A stretch of DNA of 33,281 nt, taken from positions 1 to 33,281 of the forward strand of contig JAJDET010000054.1 of NCBI GenBank assembly GCA_029259655.1. The letters are read 5' to 3'. This DNA is from Planctomycetota bacterium (GTDB lineage Bacteria > Planctomycetota > UBA1135 > GCA-002686595). Below the pieces are notes generated by a model that saw only the letters and a list, made by a program, of their open reading frames with translations, made no database searches and was not told the DNA's origin. Both the position numbers and the translations under genes were made by a program. This document shows, piece after piece, positions 31,210 to 33,281 of this stretch. Each line of letters starts with the position of its first letter. Position 1 is the first letter of the stretch.

Positions 31210-32313
31210 TCAGGGCATGGGCACGTGATCGAGAACGCGCCCGTCGAGGTGCTCCAGGATCTCAGGCATGCTCCGCCCGGTGAGGGTCAGGCCGTGGTTC
31301 TTCAGGCCGATGACGGCGCACGCTGGATCCGGTTCGTCCCGCAGCAGATCGGCCACGGCTCGCGCTAGCTCGATCGTGCCGCACGGGAAGTTCATCTCGG
31401 TCGAGCGGATACCCTCCATCCACGCGTGCAGATGGACGATGGCGTTGATGTCCGGGTGCTCGCGGTACAGGATCCAGTGCTCGATGGCATCGACGGATAC
31501 TCGGCGTGGCTCCGGGATCGGCGGCACGCTGAGAACCATCGCCGGCGCGTCGGCATCGAAGCCAGCGACCATCAGTATGTCGCGGCCGATGGTCTCGAGG
31601 TTGCCCTTGTCCACGCCGCTGGCGCTCATCCAGAATCGACGCTCATCCTTGCGCACGCTGAGATTGCCGTAGCTGAGCCCGCCGATTCCGTACAGCCGTT
31701 TGATGTGGCGGAGGTCGTTGACCGTGAGGACCTGGGCGACGGGGAAGGCGGGCGCCAGCAAGTTCAGGTCCGAGAGCCGCCGGCCGGCCGCTCGAAGCTG
31801 GTCGGAGCAGTCGTCGCCGTTCCAGAGGTCCGGCTCCAGGTCAGTCTCGAACACGTTGTCGATGATCAGGTGCGCCGAGGCCAGGGGCTCGATCCGTCGG
31901 TACACCTCGTCGAAGAACGCAGGCTCGTCGTGACCGTCGTGGAGGACCGAGTAGCAGCCCTGCTCGGGGGTGATGAAGTGGGCGATCGGGCCCATCTCGG
32001 ACCTCGCCAACAGGACGACGAGGTTGGAGAGCGAGCGCACGAGAACGGGATAGCCCGTGGCCAGGACGTCGCTCGGGCGGTGCGGCCATTCGACGATGGT
32101 CGCTACAAAGGTCGCCTGCGCCCGACGGCGAAACGGGCGCGGCCGCGACGGGTCGGTGATGTTCAGGAGCAGGCGCGTGTTCGCGTCCGGTTCTTCAAGG
32201 TGCGTGTGGCCACCCTGGAGCAGGCGCCGCGCCAGACCGTCGACGAACCAGCGGAGCGTCGGTGTCGACTGGGCGCCGAGGCATGCGAAGGTCGACACCA
32301 TGGAGTCCGTCAC
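31210..32313 (-). CDS. class II aldolase/adducin-domain protein with an N-terminal extension
   Basis: 367 aa from the GTG at 32313; an ATG at 32301 is an alternative and neither has a strong ribosome site. The C-terminal half (about 195-350) is a class II aldolase/adducin domain: GNLSVR (216-221), ASGVDKG (231-237), HLHA (294-297) and KNHG (338-341), with His294, His296 and His340 as probable metal ligands. The family includes fuculose- and ribulose-phosphate aldolases and epimerases. About 190 N-terminal residues (for example TFVATIVEWPHRPSDVLATG) are not part of that domain and were not recognised. The substrate is unknown. It lies 24 bp after the cytochrome gene on the same strand and converges on the diiron gene. 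Confidence 0.78.
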   Translation of the reverse strand: MTDSMVSTFACLGAQSTPTLRWFVDGLARRLLQGGHTHLEEPDANTRLLLNITDPSRPRPFRRRAQATFVATIVEWPHRPSDVLATGYPVLVRSLSNLVVLLARSEMGPIAHFITPEQGCYSVLHDGHDEPAFFDEVYRRIEPLASAHLIIDNVFETDLEPDLWNGDDCSDQLRAAGRRLSDLNLLAPAFPVAQVLTVNDLRHIKRLYGIGGLSYGNLSVRKDERRFWMSASGVDKGNLETIGRDILMVAGFDADAPAMVLSVPPIPEPRRVSVDAIEHWILYREHPDINAIVHLHAWMEGIRSTEMNFPCGTIELARAVADLLRDEPDPACAVIGLKNHGLTLTGRSMPEILEHLDGRVLDHVPMP

Positions 32314-32337
32314 CAGGTGGCGAAGCGGGCTCGCCAG

Positions 32338-33281
32338 TTACTCCCGGAAGCGGCCGTTGAAGCCGGGGAACTGCTCGAGGTCGTCGCCGTACTGCTCGCG
32401 GATCTCGTCCAGGCGGAGGTCGGAGTACTCCTCGCGCAGGAAGTGTCGAGTGGCGTCCTGGACCTTCTGCTCGATCGTGTTCCACTCCCAGTGACAGTCG
32501 ATGCACCAGACGCGGCCCCACTCGTCGTCGATGCGCTCGTTGAAGAACAGCTTGCCCTTCTGCCGGTAGATCGAGCTCACCGCTTTCGAGTGCGGCGAGC
32601 CGACCTTCTTCGCGAGGAGCGCGCGCTCGGCGGGCTCGCGATAGAGCTCCGTCTCGGAGGCGGACACGTGGCAGCGTTTGCAGTCCCCGGTGTTCTCGTG
32701 GGTCTCCACCGAACCGGCCGCGTAGCCGGCCTCCCGGCGCGCCACGAGGATGGGCCTGCCCTTCTCGGGGACGCCCACGGAGTGGCAGGCGTAGCAGGAC
32801 TGCACGAGCTCGAGCCCGTAGCCCTTCGTCGTCTCCGGGTGGTCCCGGTGGCCGTGGCACTCGGTGCAGTTCCGGAAGCTCTCCCCGACCCGGACCTCGA
32901 AGCCGTCGTCTCCGCTCCGCACCACGTGGCAGTCGGTGCACGTGAAGGCGCGACCCGTGGTCGGGTGGAACTCGTTCAGGTGCTTGTCGTGCGAGAACCA
33001 CAGGACCTCGCGCAGGGGCGACTCCGGGAACTCGGCCTCGATCGCGTCCGAGTGGCAACGCTCGCAGCTCTCCGCTTCGAAGATGCCGAGCGAGGGGTCG
33101 AGCTCGAGCGCATCTCCCAGCGCGGCCTCGCGCAGGTGCGCCGCCGAGTCCAGCAGACCCTCCAGGTCCGAGAAGCTCTCGCGGCGGATGTTCTCGTGAC
33201 ACGCGAGGCAGGCGTCGGCCCTGAGCTCGCCGTAGACCGCCGGGAGGTGCGAGCCGTGGTCGAAGGGCTTGCCGTCGACGC
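32338..33281 (-). CDS. multiheme c-type cytochrome, at least seven hemes (partial, N-terminus outside window)
   Basis: The frame is open from the right edge to a TAA at 32338-32340, giving about 313 residues of the C-terminal part. Seven CxxCH heme sites are read in order: CLACH (about 33196-33210), CERCH (about 33052-33066), CTDCH (32926-32940), CTECH, CYACH, CKRCH and CIDCH. Several extra His (for example FSHDKH, WEWNT following the last site) could be distal ligands. The missing N-terminus should hold a signal peptide and perhaps more hemes. With the pentaheme-barrel operon nearby it points to a respiratory or extracellular electron-transfer function. The heme-free tail (about 60 residues) ends in FPGFNGRFRE. 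Confidence 0.85.
   Translation of the reverse strand, partial: VDGKPFDHGSHLPAVYGELRADACLACHENIRRESFSDLEGLLDSAAHLREAALGDALELDPSLGIFEAESCERCHSDAIEAEFPESPLREVLWFSHDKHLNEFHPTTGRAFTCTDCHVVRSGDDGFEVRVGESFRNCTECHGHRDHPETTKGYGLELVQSCYACHSVGVPEKGRPILVARREAGYAAGSVETHENTGDCKRCHVSASETELYREPAERALLAKKVGSPHSKAVSSIYRQKGKLFFNERIDDEWGRVWCIDCHWEWNTIEQKVQDATRHFLREEYSDLRLDEIREQYGDDLEQFPGFNGRFRE

Overview
The window is very GC-rich, Gram-negative-type bacterial DNA. It holds lipoprotein and Sec signal peptides, a tripartite RND efflux system, an outer-membrane beta-barrel and multiheme c-type cytochromes. The mix of secreted beta-propeller and kelch proteins (a copper-radical-oxidase-like enzyme and an FG-GAP protein), a DUF1028 protein, a sulfatase-like lipoprotein, FHA-domain proteins and a DUF3311/SSS symporter pair suggests a planctomycete or a bacterium of similar lifestyle. 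This is inferred from gene content; no rRNA or other phylogenetic marker is present. No tRNA, rRNA, CRISPR array, integrase or transposase was seen.

Layout. 1-4063: a hairpin terminator, then a secreted galactose-oxidase/glyoxal-oxidase-like protein (minus) divergent from an FG-GAP beta-propeller protein (plus). 4190-6565: a membrane-anchored TPR-like protein and an MBOAT-family membrane acyltransferase. 6780-15072: a heavy-metal resistance operon with a His-rich protein, outer-membrane factor lipoprotein, periplasmic adaptor, HME-RND pump, small acidic lipoprotein and a downstream polytopic membrane protein. 15069-18809: two divergent lipoproteins (LamG/kelch and a Thr-type sulfatase-like enzyme) separated by 45 bp. 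18829-19527: a DUF493 protein and a HIT protein, convergent. 19567-19694: a hexanucleotide inverted-repeat element. 19720-21252: a secreted DUF1028 protein. 21317-23490: DUF3311, a sodium:solute symporter and an LpoB-like lipoprotein.

23618-33281 is a redox neighbourhood. On the minus strand a pentaheme cytochrome and an outer-membrane beta-barrel form a two-gene operon with a structured leader. Divergent from it is a three-gene plus-strand operon: an FHA domain fused to a ferredoxin-NAD(P)H-reductase-type flavoprotein and a [2Fe-2S] ferredoxin, a tail-anchored double-FHA protein, and a ferritin-like diiron protein. Facing these are a class II aldolase/adducin protein and a multiheme cytochrome (at least seven hemes) that runs off the right edge.

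The two most distinctive signals are the FHA-flavoreductase-ferredoxin / double-FHA / diiron operon, which could be a phosphothreonine-organised electron-transfer chain, and a recurrent TAnnnT box 6-13 nt before start codons that lack Shine-Dalgarno sequences, which suggests leaderless transcripts. Functions are assigned from visible motifs only; no database search was possible.
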